This document shows, in pieces, positions 10,508 through 23,470 of a stretch of 64,000 nt of DNA. The notes beneath the pieces are model-generated. The model had not been told where the DNA came from and ran no database searches. It saw only the letters and a program-made list of their open reading frames with translations. This stretch comes from Cymodocea nodosa (Eukaryota > Streptophyta > Magnoliopsida > Alismatales > Cymodoceaceae): positions 15,150,501 to 15,214,500 of the forward strand of contig CM072338.1 in NCBI GenBank assembly GCA_036874045.1, written 5' to 3'. Position 1 is the stretch's first letter. Each line of letters starts with the position of its first letter. The position numbers and the translations under genes were made by a program.

Positions 10508-13500
10508 TGTTTGGAGTTGTTAAGTTAAATTTTAAATTCGTTTAATTTACTTTTATACTTATAACAATAATTATTTTTAGAAGTAAATAATCTTTCAAAT
10601 CTAATTTGTATTTTAACTACAAGTGTATAGTGTATATTGTATTTGTGTGAAATTATAAGTTGATCTCATAGAGATTGAGTAAAAATTATGTATTATTTCG
10701 ATTTTTATATTGAAGTTTATATGTATTCAGTTAAACACTCTGTTGAGTTATAGTTAACACAACAGATTTAATTTGTGAAATTATGGTTAACTCAACAGAC
10801 TGACATCGTTAGCTTAAGCTAACTCTATGAGTCTATCTTTTCAATTAAATACTGTTATTTACAGAAGAATTTGACCAACCATTGGACGGTTCCACAAAAT
10901 ATAAATAACATCAATTAAATTCTTTAATGTTAGTTAATATTAGATTTATCATTAAGCAACACTAACATTCAGATATTTCAAATAGTAACTATTAAAATCT
11001 TTAAATATCTGAAATGAATCAATTTTAGTAAACAATAAAACTATTTTCTGAATCAAACAAACATAAAACATTCACGATAATTTGTTGTTTTTGGTATTTT
11101 TGTTTTGATATGTTCCTGAAGATGAATGAAATGTGAAATGTAAAAATCTCTATCGATAGTAAAAACTTATGTCACTACATGCGACGCAATTACACCATTG
11201 AAAATTTAATCACTTACAATCTTGCATCCTCTCCCTATAGAATCATGAATCAAGAATTGTAATAAGATCTCATCTTCAGCATACTGGCATCAACCTGAAA
11301 CTAAGGCTAGAAGCTTTACGATCTCCTGAGATATGAGTCGGTGCTTGGTGAAAATGGTTTCCCTTCCTATAACGCGATCACTCCTCACAGTGGTTGTTAG
11401 TCACTATATTTGGCTCAAAATCGACCTAACATCAGGAAAGTATCGTCATAGATCTTCGATGGTTGGTGATGTTGGTGGTTTTGGTGATGGTATGTAGCTT
11501 CAGGAAACTTCCGATGCTTCCTGCAGTTAGCGTGGTTCTCCACCTCTACACACACACTTTATTCGTCTTTCTACTCTTCTTTTATATTTCTTTCTATAGT
11601 AATCGCTTTTGCTTAATTGATCGGTTGAATTTTCTTCATTCATATCAACGATGGTGATTTCTTCTTCATTACACAAGTGAATTCCTACATGATACGTGTA
11701 ATCGTGGTTTTCCTTTGAATGTCTTATTTCTGCAACTACTATAGTGACATATTAGAAAATAAATAGTCCGTAGAATTGCAGATAACTCAACAGACTTACT
11801 TAATTGATTTAACTATAAAACACATGCAATAAAGAAATAACGAGTTTAGATGTTTCAAATAGTTATAATTGTAAATATTCGAAACTTATATGCATTTTGG
11901 ATAGTTAGCACCTGTTTAGAATGAAAAAGTGCATATTATTAACGGTTAAATGATGGTTAATTGCATAATATTTAGCTTATCATATGAGAATTAAGCCATT
12001 ATATTATAATTGCACTGTTATATGCTTTAATTGAATAATCTTCTTAATTTTGGGGAATTAATGTTAATTTAGTACATTTATGAATTGTCGGTAAGTTGCA
12101 GGTTGTGAAATTCTTAAGTATCTGAATTTTCTGATATTTCGAATAGTTATGTTTAAATTGTCGAATAGTTATGTTTAGAGAGAATATTTTATTATTTCCA
12201 AATGTACACGTGTCGAAACCAGAATGAATGTCTTAAGTGAATTTTCGGTGAGTTAGCTATAACTATCCGAAAATGCATCTGAGCATCGGATAGTTAGACC
12301 TATAACTCTCCGAAATGTTATTTTATGTTTAAATTGCTGCTGACACATGTCGAGATCTGGTAGATTTACTTAAGTTATAACTCGTTAAGTTAGCATAACT
12401 GTATGCGTTGAGTTACATGGATATACACTAAGGTAACACGTTAGGTTAGCAGCTTATTTCTTTATTGCATGTAGTTTATAGTTATTTTCTAAAATGCCAC
12501 TATAGCGGTTGAAAAATCATGTTTGCACGTATCACGTAGGAATTCAATCGCGCATGGAGAAGTAAGCATCGCCGTTGATCTGAAGGAAGGAAATCCAACC
12601 GATCATTCAAGCAGAAGTAGTTACTACTAAAGAAATATAAAAGAAAAGAAGAAAAAAAGAAGAAAGTGTGATCGATGGACGGCCATTGTATATAGAGGAG
12701 GAGCACCGAGCTTTCGGCAGAAAGTATCGGCAATTCTCTGAAGTATCACACCAACCATCGTTATCACCACCATAATCACCAATCATCGGAGGTCTGTGAG
12801 GATACTTGCCTGATGTCGGGTCGATTCCGAGCCAAACACAGTGCCTGACAACTACTGTGAGGAGTGATCGTGTCGCGGGAATGGAAGACATTTTCACCAA
12901 GTGCCGACTCATATTTCAGGAGATCGTAAAGCTTTTAGCCTTGGCTTCGGGTTGATGCCTGTATGCTGAAGAGGAGATCATCTTGCAATTCTGGACTCGC
13001 GATTCTTTAGGGAGAGGAGATAGAATTCTAAGTGGTGTAATCGCGTTGCAAGTAGTGTCGGAAGTATTTACTGTCAAGTGAGATTACTTTACATTTCACC
13101 TTTCGCTCATTTCATGTTCACTTCAAAACAAAAATACCAAAAATAATTTATCTTTGTTTGTATGTTGTATTTGAGTGTTGTATTGTTTGTGTTGTATCGT
13201 GATTAATGTTATCTGTATCAGTTTTATGATTGTTTTATGTTAGTTTTAATTTTACAGTTTACTGAAATTGGTTCGTACAAAACAACTTAAAGATTTTAAT
13301 GTTACTATTTGAATCATCTGAATGTTAGCATTGCTTAATGATAAATCCAATGTTAACTAGCATTAAAAAGCTTAATTGATGTTATTTACAATCTGTGGAA
13401 TCGCCCAATGGTTGGCTGAATTCCTCTGTAAATAGCAGTATTATAAAGAAGACATATGCTCGTGAAGTTAACTTAAGTCCACGAGGATAGTCCGTTGAGT

Positions 13501-14317
13501 TAGCCATAACTCAACGAACTTAGTCCGTTGAGTTAACTATAACTCAACAAAGTGCTTATTGAATATAAATTTGAATTGTTCACAATCAAACATTTCTTAA
13601 ATTCGTCAGCAATTCCCTGTGGGATCTACCTGTACTTGCACACTGATACAATAGACACTGTGCACTTGTAGTTAAAGTACAAATTGGAATTAATATCTAA
13701 ATTGTATTAAATGTTGTTTGTTTACTTCTAAAAGAAAGAATAGGCATAAAGATAAATTAACTAAGTAAAAAATAGAAGTAACAAATCTAAGTTTTTCTAG
13801 TGTAGTGCTGGGAAAATCCAAACAGCACCTAACCTTCCAAAAGATAACTTAAGTTAAGTTTCTAGAACGCAACATGTGTCCTTTGACAGTTTTATGATAA
13901 AAAGATATTTCAGATACTTAAAAATCTAATTATCCGATGTTCAGATGCATTTCGGATAGTTACTAAATAACTTATCGAAAATTCACTTAAGTTGTATATT
14001 AATATTTCAACACGTGTACTCCAGGAAATAATAAAATATTCTTCTATAATTAAAAACATAGTTGTTTGGTACATACAATATAACTCTTCGAAATAATAAA
14101 AAATTTGGATACTTAGGAATTTCAAAGCCTGTAATTCACCGACAGTTCAGAAATATACTTAATTAACACTAATTCCTTGAAATTATGCAGATTCTTTCAT
14201 TAAAGCATATAATAGTGCAATTATAACATAATAGCTTAATTCTAAGATGATAAGCTAAATATTATGCAATTAACTATCATTTAACCATTAATATTATGTA
14301 CTTTTTCATTCTAAACA
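10508..14317 (-). mobile_element. Old solo LTR 'A' of a palindrome-rich Ty3/gypsy family, split by LTR B
   Basis: The left part is 10508-11913 and the right part 13825-14317; together they align along the whole length of LTRs C and D (about 1.9 kb). On the plus strand it opens TGTTTGGA and closes TTCATTCTAAACA, i.e. TG...CA. The flanking five bases are ATTAT (10503-10507) and ATTGT (14318-14322), a target duplication with one mismatch. No internal retroelement DNA adjoins it, so it is a solo LTR. It is clearly more diverged than B, C and D. The strand is assigned from the polypurine tracts of C and D. Confidence 0.7.
11914..13824 (+). mobile_element. Solo LTR 'B' inserted into LTR A, opposite orientation, perfect 5-bp target duplication
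   Basis: It opens TGTTTAGAATGAAAAAGTGC at 11914 and closes ATCCAAACA at 13824. The sequence GCACC occurs directly on both sides (11909-11913 and 13825-13829), and the LTR A sequence resumes right after it. Length is 1,911 bp. It is the reverse complement of the same family as A, C and D. ORFs inside (for example 12607-12912) recur because the LTR recurs; they are not genes. Confidence 0.85.
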
Positions 14318-14515
14318 ATTGTCAACTTATAACTTAATTTTATTCTATTGCATTTCATTATTTTCATTTGAATCACAAATACTTTACACTTTCATCACAT
14401 ACCTCTCTTTCATTTAAACACGACCATTTTTAAATACACTTATGGCACCTCTCACTTTTCTAGAGATGAACAAACGTGAAATTGCTTAGGTTAAAGGTAA
14501 AAAGGAAAGTTAAAC
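14318..14515. other. Short spacer between LTR A and the dispersed repeat
   Basis: AT-rich DNA with nothing recognised. Confidence 0.4.
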
Positions 14516-15080
14516 TGTCACGCCCTAGGAAAGATATGACAATTATTGAAATATTAAAGAGAATAAAACACATATAAATAAAATTTTAATACATAAAAAA
14601 TTCCTTTTAATATTATAAGGCTAATACCTACTAAAGAGGTATAATAACATAAACTTATAATATATATAAATGAACTTCCATAAAAAATAACAAAAGTTAT
14701 TTACAATCTAACCCAAAACACAAAATGTGGTACAAATCACAAAACTTGTTATACATAATATTTTGTGTAGTTAGTCAAAAAGTGACTAACTTCTCCTATC
14801 CTACTCACATTTTCTTAAAATATCTACCAAGTATTCTAAAAGGAACAACATCAACACGTAAACTAAAACTCATTAAGTTATTCTATCATTAGTTCAAAAT
14901 ATAATAATAACATGTTATGTATGTGAAAAGAAATGTTGTACTATCAACTCAATGCAATAATAAAAAGTATTCATTTATGTCACAAATAAAAATACATCCT
15001 GGAAATTACAATAATACCTTAGGCTACAATATCAAGACTATTCATACATTTTTATATTTAGTTTAGCTATGATTATATAT
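14516..15080 (+). repeat. Dispersed repeat R1, copy 1 (possible LTR fragment)
   Basis: It starts TGTCACGCCCTAGG at 14516, a common opening of plant gypsy LTRs, and aligns over about 550 bp in the same orientation with 34988-35540 ('aaagatatgacaatt' corresponds to 'aaggatatgacaatt', and so on). There is no coding content. The alignment ends where the copia-like LTR starts at 15088, so that LTR may have inserted into it. Confidence 0.65.
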
Positions 15081-15087
15081 TTACTCA

Positions 15088-16169
15088 TGTTAGGGATAAT
15101 GTTCTTATCTATTAATATCTTTATATTTTGATGATTGACAAAATGATTTATACTTTAATTATGTAAAATGATGAACTTTAAAATAATATTAAGTCCATAA
15201 GTTTGCAAACTGTTGTAAAGTTATATAGTTTAGCTTTACAAAAAATCATAAACTTATTTAATTCATAACACTAGTTTATAACTCTAAAATTACTCTAAGT
15301 ATATAATTTTACAGAGACTTGTAAAGTTATAAGGATATGAAGTTACATATTAAGTTATTAATCTTTAGCTTGTGAAGTTCTAAGTTTAAATTTACGAACA
15401 TTCGTAAACTTATGATATATATAATCTGTAAAGTTATAAGGATAACTTGACAGACCTTCGTAAGATTATCTCTTAAGGGATTCGTAAAGTTGTAAGTCTA
15501 GTATACGTAGTTTGTTAAAAATAAACAATTGTACTTTACACATGTCAACTTGTAAGGATCTGTAAAGTTACGAGGATAAGTTTACGAATGCTCGTTATAT
15601 TCTACTATGCATAAGCTCGTAAAGTTATAAGTATAACTTTATAAAAGGTCATAATATTGTCACTTTGATGAATTTATTTAACTGTTATATTTTTATATAT
15701 TTAATCAAAGTTTGTTGCAAGAATATTTATTTTATTGATGACACATTGTACACACATATTCACAAACGTTCTACCATATTTCTGAAGACTCGATCAAATA
15801 TTTACAGATGACAATCAGAGATAAATTTAACAAAGTCAAGATTAAAGATCGTGTGTAATCAATTAGAGTTTCTCATGTAATATAAATAGAGTCAAATTAA
15901 TGTTAGAAGTGAGTTCCTTTCGACAATAACTCTAGAAAGAAAATTCTTAGAAGTCTTGAAGATACTTGGAGAATGAGAGCTGAAAGTCATTAGAAGAAAC
16001 TTAATGGCAACAAAGTTATTTTCTAAAGATTCAAGAATTGTCGTATCTACAAGAGGAAAGTTTTTATTATGTTTATGCTTCTATGATTAATTCCTCTTTG
16101 CATTACATCTTAAATTGAAAAAGAGAACCTATCCACAATGAGTGTTGTGGAGGAAACTCTGAAAGGTGT
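15088..16169 (+). mobile_element. Copia-type LTR fragment with internal repeated motif
   Basis: It opens TGTTAGGGATAATG and continues with 'ttttgatgattgacaaaatg', the typical start of plant Ty1/copia (SIRE/Tork-like) LTRs. Between about 15180 and 15660 a motif of the type 'gtaaagttataaggat' occurs at least six times with variation. It ends at or shortly before the LTR C boundary. No matching second LTR was found, so it is a truncated or solo piece. Confidence 0.5.
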
Positions 16170-16231
16170 TGTTCGGTTACCAGCACGGCACCAGAAAACT
16201 TGTTTGGATCTCCAGCAAGGCACCAGAAAAA
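16170..16231. repeat. Duplicated ~31-bp unit at the edge of LTR C
   Basis: TGTTCGG...ccagcacggcaccagaaaact (16170-16200) is followed directly by TGTTTGG...ccagcaaggcaccagaaaaact (16201 onward). Both resemble the LTR terminus of copy D ('ccagcactacaccagaaaaact'). The true end of LTR C may therefore be 16170 or 16201. Confidence 0.6.
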
Positions 16232-18391
16232 CTATGATTTGTTAACTTTTGTTTTTACTTAGTTAATTTATCTTTATGTCTATTCTTTTTTTTTAGAAGT
16301 AAACAAACAACCTTTAATACAATTTAGATATTAATTCCAATTTGTACTTTAACTACAAGTGCATAGTGTCTATTGTATCAGTGTGCAAGTACAGGTCGAT
16401 CCCATAGGGAATTGCTTAAGAGTTTAGAATTGTACGTTTGTTAACAATCAAATTTATATATTCAATAAACTCTCTCTCTCCATTGAATTACAGTTAACTC
16501 AATGGACAAAGTTCGTTGAGTTATAGCTAACTCAATGGACTAACCTCGTGGACTTAAGTTAACTCCACGAGCCTGTCTTTTCTTTTTAAATACTGCTATT
16601 TACAAAGGAATTCTGCCAACCATTGGGCGGTTCCACAGATTTTAAATAACATCAATTAAGTTCTTTAATGTTAGTAACACTTGATTTGTCATTAAGCAAT
16701 ACTAACATTCAGATAATTCAAATAGTAACCATTAAAATCTTTAAGTCTTTTGATCGAACCAATTTTAGTAAACTGTAAAACTAAAACAAACATAAAACAA
16801 TCACAACACGGACAAAGATAACATTAATCACAATACAACACTCAAATACAAAATACAAACACAAATAAGTTGTTTTTGGTATTTTTGGTTTTATATGAAC
16901 ATGGAAATGGCGAAAGGTGAAATGTAAAGTAATATCAATTGACAGTAAATACTTCTGTCACTACATGCGACGCGATTATTCCACTGAAAATTAAACCACT
17001 TACAAGTCTGTCTCTTCTCCCTATAGAATCGCGAGTCCAGAATTGCAAGATAATCTCCTCTTCAATATATAGGCATCAACCCGAAACCAAGGCTAGAAGC
17101 TTTACGATCTCTTGAAATATGACTCGGCACTTGGTGAAAATGGCTTTCCTTCCTGCGACGCGATCACTCATCACAGTGGTTGTCAAGCACTGTGTTTGAC
17201 TCGGAATCGACCCGACATCAAGAAAGTATTCTCACAGACCTTCGATGGTTGGTGATTGTGTTGGTGATGGTGGTGGTAATGATGGTTGGTGTGGTACTTC
17301 AGAGAATTGTCGACACTATCTACTGACAGTTCAGTTCTCCTCCTTTGTACACACTGGTCATACCCATCGATCACACACAATTTGCTTCTTTTTCTTCTTT
17401 TCTTTTATATTTCTTTAGTGGTAACTGCTTCTGCTTGAATGGTCGGTCGGATTTACTTCATTCATATCAACGACGATGCTTTATTCTCCCTTCGACGAGT
17501 GAATTCCTGCGTGATACGTGCGATTGTGGTTTTTCCTTCCAACTTTCCTGTTTTTGCAACCGCTACAGTGGCATATTAGAAAATAAATAGTCTGTGGAGT
17601 TACAGATAACTCAACGAACTTACCTCGTTGATTTAACTATAAAACACATGCATAAATTTAACTATCTAATGCTTAGGTGCATTTTCGGATACTTAGAAAC
17701 TTAACTATCCGATGCCTAGATGCATTTCGGATACTTACAAATAACTCACCGATATATAACTTAAGTAAATCTACCAGATCTCGACATGTGTCAACAACAT
17801 TTTAATAATGAAAGAAACATTTCAGAGAGTTACAAGTCTAACTATCCGATGCTCAGATGCATTTTGGATAGTTATAGATAACTCACTGAAAATCTACTTA
17901 AGTTACTTTACTAGAACATAACACGTGTCCACAACTATTTTATAAATAAAAAGAGATTTCGGAGAGTTACACATATAACTGTCCGATGCCCAACTGCAAT
18001 TTCGGATAGTTATAGACAACTCACCGAAAGTTCACTTAAGTCATGCATTATGGTTTCGACACGTGTACTTCAGGAAATAATAAAATATTCTTTTAAAACA
18101 TAACTGTTCGGCGACTAAACATAACTATCTGATACATGTTCAGTATGTTAAACATAACTGTCTGAAATATCAGAAAATTCGGATACTTAAGAATTTCACA
18201 ACCTACAACTTACCGACAGTTTAGAAATGTACTAAATTGACATTAATTACCTAAATTTAAGCAGATTCTTTAATTAAAGCATATAATAGTGCAATTATAA
18301 CATAATGGCTTAATTCTTATATGATAAGCTAAATATTATGTAATTAACCATCATTTAACCGTTAACAATATGCACTTTTTCATTCTAAACA
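16201..18391 (-). mobile_element. Ty3/gypsy LTR 'C'
   Basis: A 2.19-kb member of the same family as A, B and D. On the minus strand it begins TGTTTAGAATG at 18391 and ends ATCCAAACA at 16201. Immediately upstream on that strand is a classic polypurine tract (complement of 18392-18403, reading 'tatgggggaag'), so this is the 3' LTR of a minus-strand element. Flanking five-base strings do not match (AAACT and CTTCC), as expected if internal DNA lies on the right. Its body contains several hairpin-forming palindromes. Confidence 0.8.
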
Positions 18392-19954
18392 CTTCCCCCA
18401 TACCTAAATTTTGCTAGTCCGTTAGCAAACTAATATCTAATTAATTAGTCATTCTAAAAGTGCTAGAATTAATTCCTCTTCCTTTTTTCTCTTTTGTTCA
18501 GCATAAGAATATATATTCTGTATGTTTCAGTAATCAACCTGTAAATATACTTAGAATATATGCAAATTACATACAAAATATATCATCATCACATAGGTGT
18601 TAATTATATTATCGTTTGTTCTTTTCATCATCTGTTATCCTGAATTTTCCAATAAGATTTCTAGAAGAAATTTCAACAACATACGAATCAAAGTACAATC
18701 CAATTCAATATGATTAAGACAAGTAGAATAAAGAATTGTATCTCCATTAAAACAACTTCAAAAGTCAATTCCAGATTCATATTTCAGCAATTCTAGATAA
18801 CAGAAAATATACTCGATTCATAAGATATCTGTATTTCACAAAACACTTGTATCTTTTCAGAACAGTATATGTTTTTTTTTTATATACTTTAAATGTTAAT
18901 TTGACAAGCTTGAATCATATAAGAGCTTTCTAATGTACCCATGTAACGAGCTTTCAATCAACAATCCTAGATGTGATCAGGATCTTAGGTTGCCAGATTT
19001 CAAGAGTCTTTTTTTTTTTTCAGGGCAACAATCCTTACATACCTATATGCTCAAGTACAAAAGGCTCGTGATCGAACAAGTCAATAAACTCTCAAATTTT
19101 CCTTTTTTTCTTTTCAATCAAAATACACACAAACAAAGCATTAATCACATACTATATATGTACGTATTTCATTAATACAGATGCAGTAAAATACTAATCT
19201 CATATAGTCCTGCTTCTATCATTTACTGAAAATATGAATCCATAACAATGAGCTCATAATTTTTCTGTAGTTTAATAAGATCTACACATAAATCATTCTA
19301 CAAGTTCAATCAGTTAAATTAAATGTATCTTTAATCATATGTGTCTCATTTAATCTAGAATTCACATCTCAACTCCTTCAGGACTTCAAATAATTTTTTT
19401 TTTCATTAAGCATTCTGATTTCATTTTAAAATCGTGAAACTGTTAAACTCATGAAATTCAGAAAAAACATAAGATACTATATCTAGATTTGCATAAATAG
19501 TAAATTCTATAGCATCATATATAGCTTTCTAAATATAACATTCAAGCAGTTACAGATTATAAATTTTACAGTCTCAATTATCGGATAATTACAGCAAGTT
19601 AATAAAAATTTTCAATTTCCACAAAACTTTGCAGTACCATTTTATTTTTTTTTAATTAACAAACTTACATGGCTATTACTTTAATTACCTCCCCCCATAC
19701 CTACATCTTGCATTGTCCTCAATGTAAAAGATTTGACAATAAATTCAGTAATTGTAGCAGGCATGAATACAGTTTTGTTGATTTAAAATTCAAGATAAGT
19801 AATCAGTTACATACATTGATTTGTTTGTATCTCCTTTTGCATATTCTGATTTTTTGATTCCGAAAACTTTTCATTCACAGATAAAAGCAAAAAATATATA
19901 ACAAAATAACATTTAACAGATATTGATAATTTAGTGTATTGTGTGGAACCCAGG
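18392..19954 (-). mobile_element. Noncoding internal DNA of the gypsy element ending in LTR C
   Basis: AT-rich and without open frames. It carries two copies of a phrase seen before plant gypsy polypurine tracts: one at 18392-18420 and one at 19687-19718. On the minus strand the second reads 'gaggacaatgcaagatgtag' and then 'gtatggggggagg'. The Athila/Tat group typically has such a 'GAGGACAAGCAAA...GTGTGGGGGA' element near the 3' end. The region stops abruptly at LTR D. Confidence 0.55.
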
Positions 19955-22161
19955 TGTTTGTGTTTTCCCAGCACTACACCAGAAAAACTTGGATTTGTTA
20001 CTTCTGTTTTTACTTAGTTAATTTATCTTTATGCCTATTCTTTCTTTTAGAAGTAAACAAACAACCTTTAATACAATTTAGATATTAATTCCAATTTGTA
20101 CTTTAACTGCAAGTGCACAGTGTCTATTGTATTAGTGTGCAAGTACAGGTCAATCCCATAGGGAATTGCTGAACAATTTTAGAACTGTTCGTTTGTTAAC
20201 AATCAAATTTATATATTCAATAAGCTCTCCGTTGAATTACAGTTAACTCAACGGATAAAGTTCGTTGAGTTATAGCTAACTCAACGAACTAACATCGTGA
20301 ACTTATGTTAACTCCACGAGCCTGTCTTTTCTTTTTAATACTGCTATTTATAGAGGAATTCGGCCAACCATTGGGTGATTCCATAGATTGTAAGTAACAT
20401 CAATTAAGCTCTTTAATGTTAGTAAACACTAGATTTATCATTATACAATACTAACATTCATATAATTCAAACAGTAATCATTAAAATCTTTAAGTCTTTT
20501 GAACAAACCAATTTCAGTAAACTATAAAACTAAAACAAACATAAAACAATCACAACACTAACAAAGATAACATTAATCACGATACAACACAAATAATACA
20601 ATACTCAAATACAACATACAAACATAGATAAATTGTTTTTGGTATTTTTGTTTTAATATGTACATGGAAATGGGCGAAAGGTGAAATGTAAAGTAATCTC
20701 ACTCGACAGTAAATACTTTCGACACTACTTGCAACGTGATTACACCACTGAAAATTAAACCACTTACAATTCTGTCTCCTCTCCCTATAGAATCGCAAGT
20801 CCAGAATTGCAAGATAATCTTCTCTTCAGCATACAAGCATCAACCTGAAGCTAAGGCTAAAAGCTTTACGATCTCTTGAAATATGAGTCGGTACTTGGTG
20901 AAAATGGCTTCCCTTCCCGCGACGCGATCATTCCTCACAGTGGTTGTGAAGCACTGTGTTTGGCTCGGAATTGACCCGACATCAAGAAAGTATTCTCACA
21001 GACCTTCGATGACTTGTGATTATGGTGGATATGGTGGTGGTAACGATGGTTGGTGTGATACTTCGGAGAATTGCCGATACTGCTTGTAGAAAGCTCAATG
21101 CTCCTCCTCTGTACATACTTGCCTCCATCGATCACACCCGTACTTCTTTTTCTTCTTTTCTTTTATATTTCTTCAGTAGTAACTGCTTCTGCTTGAATGA
21201 TCGGTTGGATTTCCTTCATTCATATCAACGGCGATGATTTCTTCTCCCTGCGCAATACATGCAATCGTGGTTTTTCTTCCAACTGTCTTGTTTCTACAAC
21301 CGCTATAGTGGCATAATAGAAAATAAATAGTCTGTGGAGTTATAGATAACTCAATGGACTTTCTTCGTTGATTAACTATAAAACACGTGCATAAATTTAA
21401 CTATTCGATGCTCAGGTGCATTTCGGATACTTATAAACTTAACTATTCGATGCTCAGATGCATTTCGGATAGTTACAGATAACTCACCGATATATCACTT
21501 AAGTAATTCTACCAAATCTCGACATGTGTCAGCAGCAGTTTAATAATAAAATACACATTTCGGAGAGTTACAAGTCTAACTATCCGATGCTCAGATGCAT
21601 TTCGAATAGTTACAGCTAACTCACCGAAAATCCACTTAAGTCACTTTACTAAAACATGGCACGTGTCCACAGCTATTTTATAAATAAAAAGAGATTTTGA
21701 AGGGTTACACATATAATTGTCTGATGCCTAGCTGCAATTTCGGATAGTTAGAGATAACTCACTGAAAGTTCACTTAAGTTATGCATTATGGTTTCGACAT
21801 GTGTACTTGAGGAAATAATAAAATATTTTTTCAAAACATAACTGTTCGACAATTTAAACATAACTATCCGACATGTTCGGTCTGTTAAACATAACTATCT
21901 GAAATATGTTCGGTATGTTAAACATAACTGTTCGAAATATCAGAAAATTCGGATACTTAAGAATTTCACAGCCTGCAACTTACCGACAGTTCAGAAATGT
22001 ACTAAATTGACATTAATTCCCCAAAATTAAGCAGATTCTTCAATTAAAGCATATAACAGTGCAATTATAACATAATGGCTTAATTCTCATATGATAAGCT
22101 AAATATTATGCAATTAACCATCATTTAACTGTTAATAATATGCATTTTTTCATTCTAAACA
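19955..22161 (-). mobile_element. Ty3/gypsy LTR 'D' (3' LTR of the F-box-carrying element)
   Basis: A 2.2-kb LTR. On the minus strand it begins TGTTTAGAATG at 22161 and ends CACAAACA at 19955. The minus-strand DNA just before it ('aaaggcataggagcttga') aligns with the polypurine tract of C but is degraded. Flanking five-base strings differ (CCAGG and TCAAG), consistent with a 3' LTR joined to internal DNA rather than a solo LTR. A perfect 12-bp-arm palindrome with a 4-base loop lies at 20261-20288. Confidence 0.75.
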
Positions 22162-22330
22162 TCAAGCTCCTATGCCTTTGGTGGCTCACAAGCAAGCTAG
22201 TTGGTTTCCTAGAATAGATACCAACAAACTGGATTTATATATATATATTTTTCTTTTATAAAATGAAAACGATATTTTTTCTAAAAATAAACGCAGAATA
22301 CACACAACATTAAACACACAAAATCACAGC

Positions 22331-23470
22331 TTAAGAACATGATTGAAAAGTAGGAACAAATGGAATAAATGTATCAGTCCAAGCAAACTTTTTAGGCATA
22401 GTTCTTCTTGCTATTAATTCTGTTTTAATGCAGTTCTTGTTCCTTCTTAATTTGTAAACGTGTAATATATTATAAATTCCAAATACATGTGTATTACCAT
22501 TAATTATATGAAATGCAGAAAGGGATCCTTTTTGGTTCCAAGGTAATGTAGCAGTTTCTATTTCTACATCTATTTTAATATACTCCTCTTTCCACTTCCA
22601 TTCATTAATGTCTTCCATAATCCATATTTGAAATTTCATCAATTCATCACACCATCTTATCAGACATAAAGTAGGATCATCTTCTTCATTATACCACATT
22701 CCTATTTGAATTTTATTAAATTCTGCAGATGGTGGTTTAGCTATTTCTCTCGGTATAGGTAAAATTTGTATATATTCATCATAATTGTCTATGCTCACTA
22801 TGTATAAATCAGATCCAAATGCTATTGATATATTTGTGACAAGATATACATATCCATCAAGTATGACATGTGTTTGGTTAATTAATGATTTCTGTCCTAG
22901 ATATATCATAATATTTTCATTCCAAGATCTATTCAAAAAATTCTACACACTTAAGCATAAATCTTCACCCCAATTTCCTATAGGTCTCCAATAATATAAT
23001 TATTCAGGAATTACAGAATTTTTATCAGAAAATATTAAAGCCGATCCACAATTTACAGTTGGTCCTTTAAATTTATTTGGTCTTCCTATATTCCTTTCTT
23101 CTCCTGTTATAGGATTTCTTATCAAAATATCAAGTAATAATAAACTTGCATACCTTGGTCTCCTCCTGTATATGATTAATTCTTCATCTATCCCCATAAT
23201 ATGATTTATTCCTTCTAATGTATTGGGTGGAATTCTAGTAGTTTCTTCTATAGCAAGATATTCATGGTTAATTGAACTACGATTAAATGACCTCCATATG
23301 AATCCATCTCTAATCTTAATCATTTTTGCAGCTTGTATTCCTTGAAAATATTTTTCCTCAATACAGTCTTTAATTTCCTTTGATACACAACACAGCCTGC
23401 ATAGATCTTTAGCTGACAAATTACTCAGTACTTCCCTTAGTGTATCCAACGGTAATTGCATCAATTCCAT
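22331..23470 (-). pseudogene. F-box protein gene captured in a gypsy element, broken by two stops
   Basis: A single reading frame of about 379 codons runs from the ATG at 23470 to TAA at 22331. It is interrupted by TAA at 23002-23000 and TAG at 22945-22943, with no frameshift. The N-terminus has a clear F-box: LPLDTLREVLSNLSAKDLCR, then LCCVSKE (residues ~6-33). The rest fits a plant F-box-associated interaction region (a DILIRNPITGEE motif near residue 125; repeated W-containing strands later). Such proteins are substrate receptors of SCF ubiquitin ligases. The gene lies on the same strand as the gag upstream, about 200 bp after it, and ends 169 bp before the 3' LTR, where pol should be. Both stops could come from Gln codons by C-to-T change. 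It may be a transduced host gene or a gene fragment swept up by the element. Confidence 0.72.

Noticed and set aside
12607..21237. ORFs of 60-100 aa repeated within LTRs B, C and D
   Set aside because: They recur only because the LTR recurs. They lie on different strands and frames, with no domain and no matching start context.
16201..22161. LTR C, 1.56 kb of noncoding DNA and LTR D as one LARD-type element
   Set aside because: Both LTRs are preceded on the minus strand by their own polypurine tract, and the outer five bases (AAACT left of C, TCAAG right of D) do not match. Two separate 3' LTRs fit better, though a damaged LARD is not excluded.
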